A DNA stretch of 64,000 nucleotides, taken from an uncultured Coriobacteriaceae bacterium. GTDB taxonomy: Bacteria > Actinomycetota > Coriobacteriia > Coriobacteriales > Atopobiaceae. Shown here piece after piece: positions 17,709 through 26,368 of the stretch. The stretch covers positions 28,927-92,926 of the forward strand of contig CACZCK010000009.1 in NCBI GenBank assembly GCA_902779675.1, read 5' to 3'. The position numbers and the translations under genes are program-made. Positions within the stretch are counted from its first letter, which is position 1; each line of letters starts with the position of its first letter. Under the pieces are notes generated by a model. It had not been told where the DNA came from and did not search any database. It was given only the letters and a program-made list of their open reading frames with translations.

Positions 17709-17792
17709 CAGCTTGTTTGGCCGCGAGCTGTGCCATCGCCCACAAAACGTGTCTTGTGGAAACGGTAGGAACAACACGAAAGGGAGGGTGTT

Positions 17793-19793
17793 ATGGCAGC
17801 TGAACACGCACAGGCAGCCAAGGAAATCCTCGCCGCAGTCGGTGGTCCCGAGAACGTCGTCTCGGCAGCTCACTGCGCAACCCGTCTGCGTCTCGTCATC
17901 GCAGACGACTCCAAGGTGAACATGGACGCCGTCGAGGACGCCACGCTCGCCAAGGGCAATTTCCAGGCCGCTGGCCAGCTTCAGGTCATCTACGGCACCG
18001 GCACCGTCAACAAGGTCTTCGACGAGTTCTGCGCCCAGGGCAACATCGCCGTCGGTTCCACCGACGACGCCAAGGCCGCAGCAGCCGCCAAGGGCAACCC
18101 CATCCAGCGCGCCACCAAGGCTCTGGGCGACGTCTTCGTCCCCATCATTCCCGCCATCGTGGCCTCCGGTCTGATGATGGGCCTCACCGAGGGCATCAAC
18201 AACGCCATGGGCGGCGCCCTCGACCTCAACCCCTGGTACGTTCTGATTCACACATTCTCTAACGCCTCGTTCGTCTTCCTGCAGATCCTCATCGGCTTCT
18301 CGGCTGCCCGCGTCTTCGGCGGCAACGAGTTCCTCGGTGGCGTCATCGGCATGATCATGAACCACACCGGCCTCATGAACGCCTGGTCCATCCCCGGCTC
18401 CCTGGGCTCCCTCATCGTCGGTAGCGACGCTGCCGCCCAGACCCTCGGTCTTGCCAGCGCCTCCGAGGCCACCGCTAGTGCCATCATGAGCGCCAACTAC
18501 CTGCCCCAGGTCGCTCTGATCCCTGGCCTGCCGCTGCTGGGCGCTGTGCCCCTGCAGGGCTATCAGGGCCACGTCATCCCCGTCGTGGTTGCTGTCTTCA
18601 TCATGTGCAAGCTCGAGAAGTGGCTGCACGAGCATGTGCCTGATATGTTCGACCTCTTCGTGACCCCGCTCGTGACCGTCCTGGTCACCGGCCTGCTCAC
18701 CATGGTCGTCATCGGCCCGATCTTCTCTTGGGTCGAGGAAGGCGTCATGAACTTCTTCAAGTTCCTGCTGGGCATCCCGTTTGGCCTGGGTGGCGCACTT
18801 GCTGGCGCTATCTACCCGCTGACCGTCGTTCTCGGCGTGCACCACATGTTCAACGCGCTTGAGGCTGGCCTCGTGGCCCAGGGCGCTGACGCCTTCAACC
18901 CCATCATCTCCGCCGCCAACGTGGCTCAGGGTGCCGCCTGCTTCGCAGTCTTCCTGAAGACCGCCTCCGCCAAGAAGAAGGGCCTCGCCCTTCCCTCCGG
19001 CATCTCCTCGCTGCTGGGCATCACCGAGCCCGCCATCTACGGCGTCAACCTGCCCGCCGTCAAGCCGTTCATCGGCGCCATCTGCGGCGCTGCTGCCGGC
19101 GGCCTGATCAGCGCCTGGCTGGGCCTCTACTCCATCGCCTACGGCATCACCGGCATCTTCGGCTACCTCATCACCGCCGATGCCATGAAGTACACCATCG
19201 TCATCGCCGTCGCCTTCGCCGTGTCCTTCGCCGTGACCTTCATGCTCTACGCTGACGACGAGAAGACCAAGGCCGCTGCCGCCCGCGAGGCTGCCAAGGC
19301 CGAGGCTCCCGCCGCTCCGACCCAGGTCGACGCCGTCTCCGAGCCCGGCGTTCTGGCCAGCCCCATGACCGGCAACGCCATCGCCATGACCGACGCCCCC
19401 GACGCCGTCTTCGCGTCGCTGGCAATGGGCAACGGCGCCGTTGTCGAGCCCACCGCCGGTGAGGTCTACTCCCCCATCGACGGCACCGTCACCATGCTGT
19501 TCGACACCAAGCATGCCATTGGCCTGGCTGGTGCTGACGGCACCGAGGTCCTCATCCACATCGGCGTCGACACCGTCGAGCTCGCCGGTGGTCCCTTCGA
19601 GGCCCACGTCGCCGCTGGCGACACCGTCAAGGCTGGTCAGCTGCTGATCACCGCCGACCTCGACGCCATCACCGAGGCTGGCAAGCCCACGGCCACCATG
19701 GTCATCGTTACCAACACCGACGACTACGCCTCCGTCGAGCCCATCGTTGGCCCGACCACCGCTGGCGCCAAGCTCGTCACCTGCACCAAGTAA
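17793..19793 (+). CDS. Sucrose-type PTS permease, EIIBCA (second paralogue)
   Basis: The 666-residue paralogue of the preceding permease has the same order: EIIB with phospho-Cys28 (AAHCATRLRL), EIIC with GITEPAIYGVNLP, an Ala-rich linker, and EIIA with phospho-His589 (VLIHIGVDTVEL). The EIIB and EIIA domains are nearly the same as in the first copy, while the EIIC domain differs more and has an extra ~30 residues in the middle (SAIMSANYLPQVALIPGLP region). That pattern suggests duplication followed by divergence of the transport domain. GGGAGGG precedes the ATG. It is expressed from its own promoter with an operator. Substrate by context: sucrose or a related fructoside. Confidence 0.9.
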   Translation: MAAEHAQAAKEILAAVGGPENVVSAAHCATRLRLVIADDSKVNMDAVEDATLAKGNFQAAGQLQVIYGTGTVNKVFDEFCAQGNIAVGSTDDAKAAAAAKGNPIQRATKALGDVFVPIIPAIVASGLMMGLTEGINNAMGGALDLNPWYVLIHTFSNASFVFLQILIGFSAARVFGGNEFLGGVIGMIMNHTGLMNAWSIPGSLGSLIVGSDAAAQTLGLASASEATASAIMSANYLPQVALIPGLPLLGAVPLQGYQGHVIPVVVAVFIMCKLEKWLHEHVPDMFDLFVTPLVTVLVTGLLTMVVIGPIFSWVEEGVMNFFKFLLGIPFGLGGALAGAIYPLTVVLGVHHMFNALEAGLVAQGADAFNPIISAANVAQGAACFAVFLKTASAKKKGLALPSGISSLLGITEPAIYGVNLPAVKPFIGAICGAAAGGLISAWLGLYSIAYGITGIFGYLITADAMKYTIVIAVAFAVSFAVTFMLYADDEKTKAAAAREAAKAEAPAAPTQVDAVSEPGVLASPMTGNAIAMTDAPDAVFASLAMGNGAVVEPTAGEVYSPIDGTVTMLFDTKHAIGLAGADGTEVLIHIGVDTVELAGGPFEAHVAAGDTVKAGQLLITADLDAITEAGKPTATMVIVTNTDDYASVEPIVGPTTAGAKLVTCTK

Positions 19794-19823
19794 GTCGTCC
19801 CCACGACATACGCACTGCCTGGA

Positions 19824-19849
19824 GGGCGGTCGCAGCGATGCGGCCGCCC
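19824..19849 (+). terminator. Terminator after second PTS permease
   Basis: GGGCGGTCGCA pairs with TGCGGCCGCCC around GCGA, with one mismatch; CTCTTCGTCT follows. It lies 30 bases after the stop. The rest of the 226-bp spacer shows nothing further. Confidence 0.7.
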
Positions 19850-20019
19850 GCCTCTTCGTCTACGTCGCTTCTCACCGCACAGGCGAGTGTTTGCGAGCAT
19901 TGGTCTCTCTCAGTCACCCTTCGGCAGCCTACGGCAGCGCCTGCTGCGGCATCTGACACCTGGTCAGCTACACTGTCTGAGCAAGCCACATGCACAGCCC
20001 CTGTGAGGGAGGGATCAGC

Positions 20020-20766
20020 ATGACACCCTACGAGGCCATCGACGCACGCTTCTCGTGCCGCGCCTTTACTACAGAGCCACTCGACCAGGCGACCCTGGAC
20101 GACCTTGCCAGCCTAGCCGCACGTCTCAGTGACCAGAGCGGGCTGCGCTTCGTGCTCGTGGGGCCAGACGATGGTGGCCCCGAACTCATACTCGCACCGC
20201 GCATGTTTGCCGGCGGTGTGAGCAGCTACATCGTCCTCCTCGGACCCGACAAAGACGACAGCCGCGAGTGCTTTGGCTACCTTGGAGAGAAGCTCGTGCT
20301 GCACGCCACTGCCCTGGGCCTGGGCACCTGTTGGGTCGCCGGGACCTTCGACCGCGACAGCGTGACCGTACCCCTGCAGGAGGGCGAAATCATCCACGAC
20401 GTGATTCCCGTGGGACACATGCCCGCCAGACAGCCCTTTGCTCAGCGTGCCATCCGCGCGGGCCTGCGCAAGCGCGACAAGAAGCCTGCGGCGCTCTACC
20501 AGGGGCCGACCACGCTCGCCGAGGCACCCGACTGGGTGCGCTCGGGCATCGACGCCGTAATCAAGGGCCCCTCGGCCGTCAACCAGCAGCCCGTGGTGTT
20601 CGTGCAGGACCAGGCGGGCCTGCGCGCCACGCTGCCCAATGCCAAGCGCGACGTTGCCTACACCGACCTGGGCATTGCCAAGCTCCACTTCGAGCTGGGC
20701 GCCGAGGCCGCAGGCGTCCGCGGCAGCTGGCAATGGGGCACCGAAGGTATGTTCATGCCATTCTAG
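20020..20766 (+). CDS. Nitroreductase-family protein
   Basis: The 248-residue protein opens as nitroreductases do (YEAIDARFSCRAF, the first FMN-contacting Arg region). The middle has LGLGTCWVAGTF, and the C-terminal third has SAVNQQPVVF, matching the 'PSa.N.QPw' FMN-site motif found in the larger nitroreductases of anaerobes. It probably uses FMN to reduce quinones, nitro compounds or flavins with NAD(P)H in the cytoplasm. AGGGAGGG is placed before the ATG. It sits alone between the PTS and fructokinase genes without a shared operator, so a link to sucrose use is not implied. Confidence 0.8.
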   Translation: MTPYEAIDARFSCRAFTTEPLDQATLDDLASLAARLSDQSGLRFVLVGPDDGGPELILAPRMFAGGVSSYIVLLGPDKDDSRECFGYLGEKLVLHATALGLGTCWVAGTFDRDSVTVPLQEGEIIHDVIPVGHMPARQPFAQRAIRAGLRKRDKKPAALYQGPTTLAEAPDWVRSGIDAVIKGPSAVNQQPVVFVQDQAGLRATLPNAKRDVAYTDLGIAKLHFELGAEAAGVRGSWQWGTEGMFMPF

Positions 20767-20866
20767 GGGCGTGCGATACAGGCCTCCCCTCACCTAGTGT
20801 ATGCAGGCGGTCGCAAATGCGTGCGCGGTGCCACCGCCCCCATACCGTATGCTGTATTTGTCTGTG

Positions 20867-20880
20867 TGGAATCGTTTTCA
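20867..20880. promoter_or_regulatory. cre/LacI-type operator upstream of fructokinase
   Basis: TGGAATCGTTTTCA fits the TGWAANCGNTNWCA catabolite-response layout closely. It lies 27 bp before the fructokinase ATG, so it would block initiation or early elongation. Confidence 0.65.
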
Positions 20881-20907
20881 CGTCTCGATGAAAGGAGCCC
20901 GTCCACT

Positions 20908-21876
20908 ATGATTTCCGTTACTGCTCTTGGTGAGGTGCTCATCGACTTTACCGACGCCGGCCTGTCCCCCGCTGGCCAGAAGCTCTTTGAGCGCAACCCC
21001 GGTGGCGCCCCCGCCAACGTGCTCGTCGCCCTCAAGAAGCTCGGCCATGACGTCGCCTTCATCGGCAAGGTCGGCAAGGACATGCACGGCGACTTCCTGC
21101 GCGAGACCCTCGAGACCAACGGCATCGACTGCACCGGCCTCATCTCCGACCCCGACTTCTTCACCACGCTCGCATTCGTCGCCCTGGACGAGAGCGGCGA
21201 CCGCTCCTTCTCGTTCGCCCGCAAGCCCGGCGCGGACACGCAGCTCAAGCCCGAGGACCTGCCCCTCGACATCATCAAGGACAGCAAGGTCTTCCACGTC
21301 GGCTCGCTCTCCCTCACCGACGAGCCCGCCCGCTCCGCCACCATCGCAGCCCTCGAGGCCGCCAAAGCAGCGGGTTGCGTCATGTCCTACGACCCCAACT
21401 ACCGTGACTCCCTGTGGACCTCTGCCGAGGCTGCCTCTGCGCAGATGCGCTCCCTCATCAAGTACATGGACCTCATCAAGATCAGCGCCGAGGAGTGCCC
21501 GCTGCTGACCGACTTCGAGGAGCCCGCCGAGGCCGCCGCGTCGTTGCTCGAGCAGGGTGCGAGCGTTGTCGTCGTCACGCTTGACGCCGACGGTGCCTTC
21601 GTCGCCACCAAGGACGGCTCGCGCATGGTGCCGAGCTTCCGCGTCGAGGCCGTTGACACCACGGGCGCCGGCGACTCGTTCTGGGGCGGCTTCCTCACCG
21701 CCTTCGTCGAGAGCGGCCTGGACCCCAAGAACGTGAGCATCGCGCGCGCCGCCCAGTTCGTGCGCTTCGGCAACGCCGTGGCAAGCCTGTGCGTCCGCAA
21801 CCGTGGCGCCATCCCCGCCATGCCCGAGCGCAGCGACGTCGAAGAGGTCCTCGCCAACGCCGCCGACGAGGCGTAG
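20908..21876 (+). CDS. scrK: Fructokinase (PfkB family)
   Basis: The 322-residue cytoplasmic kinase phosphorylates the fructose released by GH32 or by the phosphorylase. It has the PfkB entry signature GGAPANVLVALKKLG (residues ~31-45) and the catalytic DTTGAGDSFWGG motif with its conserved Asp near residue 255. The ATG at 20908 is chosen because GAAAGGAG lies upstream and the protein then starts ISVTALGEVLIDF, as fructokinases do; the longer frame back to 20797 runs through the operator. The operator at 20867 ties it to the sucrose regulon. PfkB members also include other sugar kinases, so the substrate call rests on context. Confidence 0.88.
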   Translation: MISVTALGEVLIDFTDAGLSPAGQKLFERNPGGAPANVLVALKKLGHDVAFIGKVGKDMHGDFLRETLETNGIDCTGLISDPDFFTTLAFVALDESGDRSFSFARKPGADTQLKPEDLPLDIIKDSKVFHVGSLSLTDEPARSATIAALEAAKAAGCVMSYDPNYRDSLWTSAEAASAQMRSLIKYMDLIKISAEECPLLTDFEEPAEAAASLLEQGASVVVVTLDADGAFVATKDGSRMVPSFRVEAVDTTGAGDSFWGGFLTAFVESGLDPKNVSIARAAQFVRFGNAVASLCVRNRGAIPAMPERSDVEEVLANAADEA

Positions 21877-21906
21877 GCACTGTTCCGCACAAGACGAGTG
21901 CGTCTG

Positions 21907-21937
21907 ACGGGTGGTCCCCAGCAGAGGGGCCACCCGT
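21907..21937 (+). terminator. Rho-independent terminator after fructokinase
   Basis: ACGGGTGG-T-CCCC pairs with GGGGCCACCCGT with a single bulge, and TCTTTC follows. It lies 30 bases after the stop. Confidence 0.8.
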
Positions 21938-22083
21938 TCTTTCGGATACGCCCTCTGACCGAAGATTGCGTCGGAGGATACCTAAAGCCAGTCCTGGCGC
22001 ACCACAGTATCCCGTAAACTTGAGACTTGTGGTTCCTACAGGCGGCCACAGCACCTGCCGCCTACCAACGGAGGAGGAGTTTT

Positions 22084-22887
22084 ATGAAGCGAATCTCTGC
22101 AGCATGGGTCAGCCTTATCGCCACACCAGCCCTCGCCCTCGTCCTTGTGGTCTCGCCGCTTGCCCTCACCGCCTGCTCGGGCGGCAGCTCAGACGAGTCA
22201 GCAGCAACGGAGACGACCGCCACGGAGGACGCGGAGGCCACCGACGACCAGGCCGCTGCGACCGATCAGGACTCAGAGGACGCGGCTGATGCCAGCTCGG
22301 ATGAGGATGCCGGCGAGAACATCTTCGTAGACGAGCTCGGCACCCTCAACGTGTGCGCCATCGACGAGCTTGGCGTCATGCGCGATAAGTACGGCCTCGA
22401 CTTCGGCAGCGTCCTCACCAACGATGGCAACGGCTACCTCTTTAACATGGACAGCAAGCGCTGGGAAAGCGATCACGGCTGGTTCCTCATCTATGACGAG
22501 ACGGCAGAGGTCCTGCCAGGGCCCGCCAGCTACGACGTCACCCAGATAAATGCCGAGCAGGAGTTGGGCAAGCCATTCATTGCCGTCGTCGGCGTCTCGA
22601 AGGCGGACTACCCCGATATCCAGGATGCCTACAAGGCCGTCGCCGAGGGTCCGATGGGCGAATCGAAAGACCAGAAGTTCAATGACGACAACACGTGGGG
22701 CAAGGGTGTCGTCTACGGTGGCGCCGATGATTATCTCATCCTCGTCGGCGATGGGGGCGATGTGTGGCAGGTCGACATCATCCCCGATGCCGCAATGCAG
22801 CAGGCACTCTACATGCAGCTCACGGGAGAAACCTCCCTTGATTATGTCGAAGCGTACGTCAAGACGCCCGAGGGAACGCTTATCTAG
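22084..22887 (+). CDS. Lipoprotein of unknown function
   Basis: The 267-residue protein has a lipoprotein signal peptide: basic MKRISAAW, a hydrophobic core, and the lipobox LTAC with the lipidated Cys at ~32. An acidic Ser/Glu/Asp/Ala linker (~60 residues) follows, then a globular domain rich in aromatic residues (WGKGVVYGGADDYLILV). It is anchored to the outer face of the membrane. I do not recognise the domain. GGAGGAGG precedes the ATG. It sits between fructokinase and the second GH32 gene but ends in its own hairpin and has no operator of the shared type, so membership of the sucrose regulon is doubtful. Confidence 0.75.
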   Translation: MKRISAAWVSLIATPALALVLVVSPLALTACSGGSSDESAATETTATEDAEATDDQAAATDQDSEDAADASSDEDAGENIFVDELGTLNVCAIDELGVMRDKYGLDFGSVLTNDGNGYLFNMDSKRWESDHGWFLIYDETAEVLPGPASYDVTQINAEQELGKPFIAVVGVSKADYPDIQDAYKAVAEGPMGESKDQKFNDDNTWGKGVVYGGADDYLILVGDGGDVWQVDIIPDAAMQQALYMQLTGETSLDYVEAYVKTPEGTLI

Positions 22888-22890
22888 GAG

Positions 22891-22921
22891 TGACTCAAAG
22901 GGGAGTATCCCTTTTGAGTCA
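22891..22921 (+). terminator. Hairpin of the GGGGA-GTA-TCCC type
   Basis: TGACTCAAAGGG pairs with CCCTTTTGAGTCA around a short AGTA loop, immediately after the stop at 22887. It belongs to the same palindrome style as the other gene-end hairpins. Confidence 0.75.
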
Positions 22922-23005
22922 GCGCAGGGCTAACAACACCGCCAACCGAGGGGGCAGTCGCATATGCGGCTGCTCCCTCCCTCATGCCCACATGCCGTGC
23001 GATAC

Positions 23006-23019
23006 TGAGAACGTTCTCA
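23006..23019. promoter_or_regulatory. Perfectly palindromic LacI-type operator upstream of second GH32
   Basis: TGAGAACGTTCTCA, extended to 16 perfect bases at 23005-23020, overlaps a GATACT -10-like hexamer (23001-23006). It is the most symmetrical member of the set and lies 22 bp before the ATG. Confidence 0.65.
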
Positions 23020-23041
23020 GCGCAACGAGAGGAGACCACCC

Positions 23042-24571
23042 ATGCAAATGCACGTCAACCTCGACTATCGCCAGCATAACTGGAGGCTCGGGTTCCACCT
23101 TCAGACCGCAGTGGGCTGGCTCTCCGACCCCAACGGCCTGTGCCAGTTCAACGGCGAGTACCACATCTTCCACCAGTACGCCCCGCGCTGGCCGTGGGCC
23201 GGCCACGGCTGGGGCCATTGGACCAGCCGCGACCTAACCACCTGGGAATTCCACCGCGGCGCAATTATCCCCGAGATGGAGCTGGATAAGAACGGCAGCT
23301 ACTCGGGCAGTGCCGTTGTGCGCGACGGCGAGATGTGGTGCTACTACACCGGCAACGTGCTGGAGCCGGGCGAGCACAACTACGACTACGACGGCCGTCA
23401 AGCCAACGAGACGCTCGTCATCAGCAAGGACGGCCGCACCTTCTCCGACCGTAAGCTGGTGCTGGACAACAGCGGCTACCCCGATTACTGCAGCTGCCAC
23501 GTGCGCGACCCCAAGGTCTGGTGGCAGAACGACACCTGGAACATGCTGCTGGGCGCTCGCACCATGGACGACCACCCCGCCATGCTCCTCTACCAGAGCC
23601 CCGACGGCGTCAACGACTGGAAGCTCGCCGGCAGCTGCACCACCATCAGCGGCAAGCCATTCGGCTACATGTGGGAGTGCCCCAACATCGTGACGCTCGG
23701 TGGCAAGGAGTTCTTCTTCGTGTGCCCGCAGGGCGTGCCTAGCGGCATGACCAAGTTCCAGAACAACTTCAACAGCGGCTACTTCCCCGTCGAGGGCACC
23801 GTCATCGACCTGCTCTCCGGCGACAAGGAGCTCATGGACGCCGAGAAACCCTACGGCTGCATCGACGAGAACACCTTCGTGGAGCTCGACTACGGCTTTG
23901 ACTTCTACGCCCCGCAGGTCTTTACCGACGAGAAAGGCCGCCAGATTCTGGAGGGCTGGATGGGCCTGCCCGACATTGAAGGCCAGTACCAGGTGCCCAC
24001 CTACGAGTGGCTGCACACCCTCACCTGGCTGCGTGAGCTTTCGCTCAACGACGCTGGCAAGATCTGCCAGTGGCCGCTGCCCGAGTACGACGCCCTGCAC
24101 GGCGCGCGCGTGGACTTCACGCCCGAGGGCTCCGTGGACAACGTGGGCAAGCTGGGCTCCTCCAACTACGACGCCCACGACATCGAGGGCGCCATCGGCG
24201 CGCGCTTTGCCAACGGCACCGCCGACGTCTACCTCACAGGCATCGAGGGCGAGGGTCGCATCCTGCTCAACGCCGACGTCGAGCTGGCCGTCATCAACGA
24301 CATGATCGAGCTCTCGTTCAAGGGCATCGCGGGCGGCTACCGCACCGTGCGCCGCCTGCCGCTGGCCGAGCTCTCTGCCGGCAAGCTCGAGAGTCTGCGC
24401 ATGGTCGTGGACACCTCCGCCATCGAGATCTACGTCAACGGCGGCGAGCACACCATGAGCACCCGCTGGTGGCCGCAGGAGATCACCAACCTGCGCATCA
24501 GCTCCAGCTTCAAGGCTGCCGAGAGCTACGCCTATGAGATGGGCCGTTTCGAGTTCCTGAACGTCTGCTAG
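23042..24571 (+). CDS. GH32 beta-fructosidase / sucrose-6-phosphate hydrolase (second)
   Basis: The 509-residue cytoplasmic GH32 enzyme has no signal peptide. Catalytic motifs: nucleophile Asp29 in WLSDPNG (Ser replaces the usual Asn), CHVRDPKVWW, and the acid/base Glu in MWECPN. A C-terminal beta-sandwich with the SAIEIYVNGG element is present. It is clearly related to the enzyme at 9836 but diverged throughout, so the two may split work between sucrose-6-phosphate and short fructo-oligosaccharides. GAGAGGAG precedes the ATG at 23042; a second ATG two codons later is less well spaced. Transcription is probably controlled by the palindromic operator at 23006. Confidence 0.88.
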   Translation: MQMHVNLDYRQHNWRLGFHLQTAVGWLSDPNGLCQFNGEYHIFHQYAPRWPWAGHGWGHWTSRDLTTWEFHRGAIIPEMELDKNGSYSGSAVVRDGEMWCYYTGNVLEPGEHNYDYDGRQANETLVISKDGRTFSDRKLVLDNSGYPDYCSCHVRDPKVWWQNDTWNMLLGARTMDDHPAMLLYQSPDGVNDWKLAGSCTTISGKPFGYMWECPNIVTLGGKEFFFVCPQGVPSGMTKFQNNFNSGYFPVEGTVIDLLSGDKELMDAEKPYGCIDENTFVELDYGFDFYAPQVFTDEKGRQILEGWMGLPDIEGQYQVPTYEWLHTLTWLRELSLNDAGKICQWPLPEYDALHGARVDFTPEGSVDNVGKLGSSNYDAHDIEGAIGARFANGTADVYLTGIEGEGRILLNADVELAVINDMIELSFKGIAGGYRTVRRLPLAELSAGKLESLRMVVDTSAIEIYVNGGEHTMSTRWWPQEITNLRISSSFKAAESYAYEMGRFEFLNVC

Positions 24572-24601
24572 CGCCTCGCCGGCACATACCCGCACCTCTT
24601 G

Positions 24602-24628
24602 TAGCCGCCCACGTCGCGTGGGCGGCTA
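24602..24628 (+). terminator. Rho-independent terminator after second GH32
   Basis: TAGCCGCCCACG pairs perfectly with CGTGGGCGGCTA around a TCG loop. It lies 31 bases after the stop and marks the end of the sucrose cluster. Confidence 0.8.
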
Positions 24629-24667
24629 TACTATTCGGGTCAAGTCTTTGTAAGGTGAGGTCGCAAT

Positions 24668-25294
24668 ATGCTCAATTGCTTGATTTGCCTGTTGGTGGGC
24701 TATCTTTGCGGGTCGGTGCTCACGGCCGAGATCGTGGCGCGCCGCATAGCCGGACGCTCCGTCTTCGAGCTGGGTGATGGCAACCCCGGCATGGCCAACG
24801 TGGGCCACGAGCTGGGCACCAAGGCCGCGCTCGCATGCCTGGCGGGCGACATTCTCAAGACGTTGCTGCCCGTGCTGGTGCTCAGCAGGCTCTTTCCTGT
24901 GCAGGGCTGGCAGGTGGTGGTCGCCTGGACCGGCCTTGGCACCACGCTGGGTCACATCTACCCCTTCTGGCACCGCTTTAAGGGCGGCAAGGGCGTGACC
25001 ACCATCGCGTCCACCATCATCCTCATGAACCCGCTGTGGGGCATCCTCGCGGGCGTGGTGGGCGTTGTCACCATCATCCTGTCGGGTTTCCTGAGCGTGG
25101 GCGCTGTGGTCGCCATAGCCTTCTACACGGTGGTTGCGTGCGTCAGCATGCCGTGGGACTGCAAGATCGCGGCCGTCATCTTTCTGCTGCTGCAGGTGAG
25201 CTCACACTGGTCAAAGCTGCGCGGCATCCCCGCTGGCACCACCCACCGGGCCAGCCTCTCCACCAAGTTCTGGTCCAAGGTGCGCGGCAAGTAG
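24668..25294 (+). CDS. plsY: Acyl-phosphate:glycerol-3-phosphate acyltransferase PlsY-like
   Basis: The 208-residue integral membrane protein transfers acyl groups from acyl-phosphate to glycerol-3-phosphate, the first step of phospholipid synthesis. The three PlsY loops are recognisable: GSVLTAEIV near the N-terminus, GDGNPGMANVG (family consensus GSGNPGATN), and GHIYPFWHRFKGGKGVTT. The hydrophobic segments fit a five-to-seven-helix protein. The start is supported by GTAAGGTGAGG upstream. The variant second loop (MANVG for ATNVxR) makes it a divergent PlsY, so it may be a second copy. Its 3' end overlaps the convergent phosphatase gene by 84 bp. Confidence 0.75.
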   Translation: MLNCLICLLVGYLCGSVLTAEIVARRIAGRSVFELGDGNPGMANVGHELGTKAALACLAGDILKTLLPVLVLSRLFPVQGWQVVVAWTGLGTTLGHIYPFWHRFKGGKGVTTIASTIILMNPLWGILAGVVGVVTIILSGFLSVGAVVAIAFYTVVACVSMPWDCKIAAVIFLLLQVSSHWSKLRGIPAGTTHRASLSTKFWSKVRGK

Positions 25295-26218
25295 CTGGTG
25301 AATCATCTCTGAGGCAAGGTCCTCCCCCGCCTCGTCCCCGTCCTCGTCATCGGGCACGGGTGGCTGCCAGGTACCCTGCATGAACGCAGGCGTACGGTCC
25401 TGCCGCTGCGCAAGCACCAGCTCCTCCAGCGCCTGTGCCACGCCGTCGTCCGCCACGTCTCCCACATGCCAGCGAGCCGCCTCAGCCGCCGTGGGCGTGG
25501 CGTTGGCCACCGCCACCGAGTCGGGCACGAGTTCCATGAGGGGCAGGTCGTTGTCCGCATCGCCAAAGAAGAGCGCCTCGCCGACAGATATACCCAGCTC
25601 GTCGAGAAGCACGCCGAGGCCGAAGCCCTTGTTGATGCCGCGTGGCATCACGTCGGCCCAGTGCACCTGCGAGGTCGCAAAGTCGCACTCAGGCACCAGC
25701 TCGCGCGCCTGCGCAAGTATCGCCTCGTACTGCTCGTCGCTACCCGCGCACGCGATCTCGGCCGAGATGGCGGGCTCGTCTGGGAGCGCATCGCATGCCT
25801 CGGCCAAGAACCCGACGTTGCGGCCAAACCACTCCGCGTCGCCCGCACGGGCGCCCACGCAGTACCATGGGCGCGTACCGCCCCAGTTGTCGGCCGTCTC
25901 CACCACCAAGAAGGTGTTGGGCACATCGGCGAGCAGATTGTACAGCCGCTCGAGCACGCTACGCTCGACCAGAATCTCGCGGCGCAGTTCGCCATCGACG
26001 TAGACTCGCTTGCCGTTGGCGGTAATGGCCGTCTGGTAGCAATCGCGCGCACCAAAGAAGCGCTGGTCAAGCTCGTAGGCCTGACGGCCAGTGGCCGGGG
26101 CAAAGCGCACGCCCGCATCGAGCAGCGCCCGAATGGCCTTGACGGTGCGGTACGACACGTGCTCGCCGCCCTGAGGCAGCAGCGTTCCGTCCATGTCGGA
26201 GAGCACGAGCTTGATCAT
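25211..26218 (-). CDS. Cof-type HAD-superfamily hydrolase
   Basis: The 335-residue protein is a haloacid-dehalogenase-like sugar-phosphate phosphatase. Motif I is DMDGT with nucleophile Asp8; motif IV is GDADNDLPLME, typical of the Cof/YidA group. The C2 cap lies between. The ATG at 26218 has AAGGG upstream. The C-terminus runs ~65 residues beyond the usual ~270-residue end, is acidic (PDDEDGDEAGEDLASE), and then reads through the 3' end of the plsY-like gene on the other strand. That tail may be a gained extension after stop-codon loss. The physiological substrate is unknown. Confidence 0.85.
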   Translation of the reverse strand: MIKLVLSDMDGTLLPQGGEHVSYRTVKAIRALLDAGVRFAPATGRQAYELDQRFFGARDCYQTAITANGKRVYVDGELRREILVERSVLERLYNLLADVPNTFLVVETADNWGGTRPWYCVGARAGDAEWFGRNVGFLAEACDALPDEPAISAEIACAGSDEQYEAILAQARELVPECDFATSQVHWADVMPRGINKGFGLGVLLDELGISVGEALFFGDADNDLPLMELVPDSVAVANATPTAAEAARWHVGDVADDGVAQALEELVLAQRQDRTPAFMQGTWQPPVPDDEDGDEAGEDLASEMIHQLLAAHLGPELGGEAGPVGGASGDAAQL

Positions 26219-26300
26219 GGGAGTCCCTTCGGTTGGGGTGGTGCGAGCATTTTCGGCATGCACCAGTCTAGGCCAATACACCCGCGGGATGGTCTGACGT

Positions 26301-26325
26301 ACAGAAAGGGGTTACCCCCTTTTGT
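26301..26325. terminator. Palindrome AAAGGGGTTACCCCC between two minus-strand genes
   Basis: ACAGAAAGGGG and CCCCCTTTTGT pair around TTA. It lies downstream of the EamA gene on the minus strand (stop at 26369) and is a member of the dispersed family. Confidence 0.65.
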
Positions 26326-26368
26326 CGGACACTGGTCCGCAGATCCTGCCGCTACGGGAGCCCCTCCC

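Larger units (their letters stand above)
17455..17771. repeat. 21-base inverted repeat pair between the two PTS genes
   Basis: TTCCTACCGTTTCCACAAG and two further bases at 17455-17475 are exactly complementary to 17751-17771. The copies are ~275 bp apart and flank the terminator, promoter and operator of the second permease. Each contains a cre-like half (TGGAAACGGT). Confidence 0.7.
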
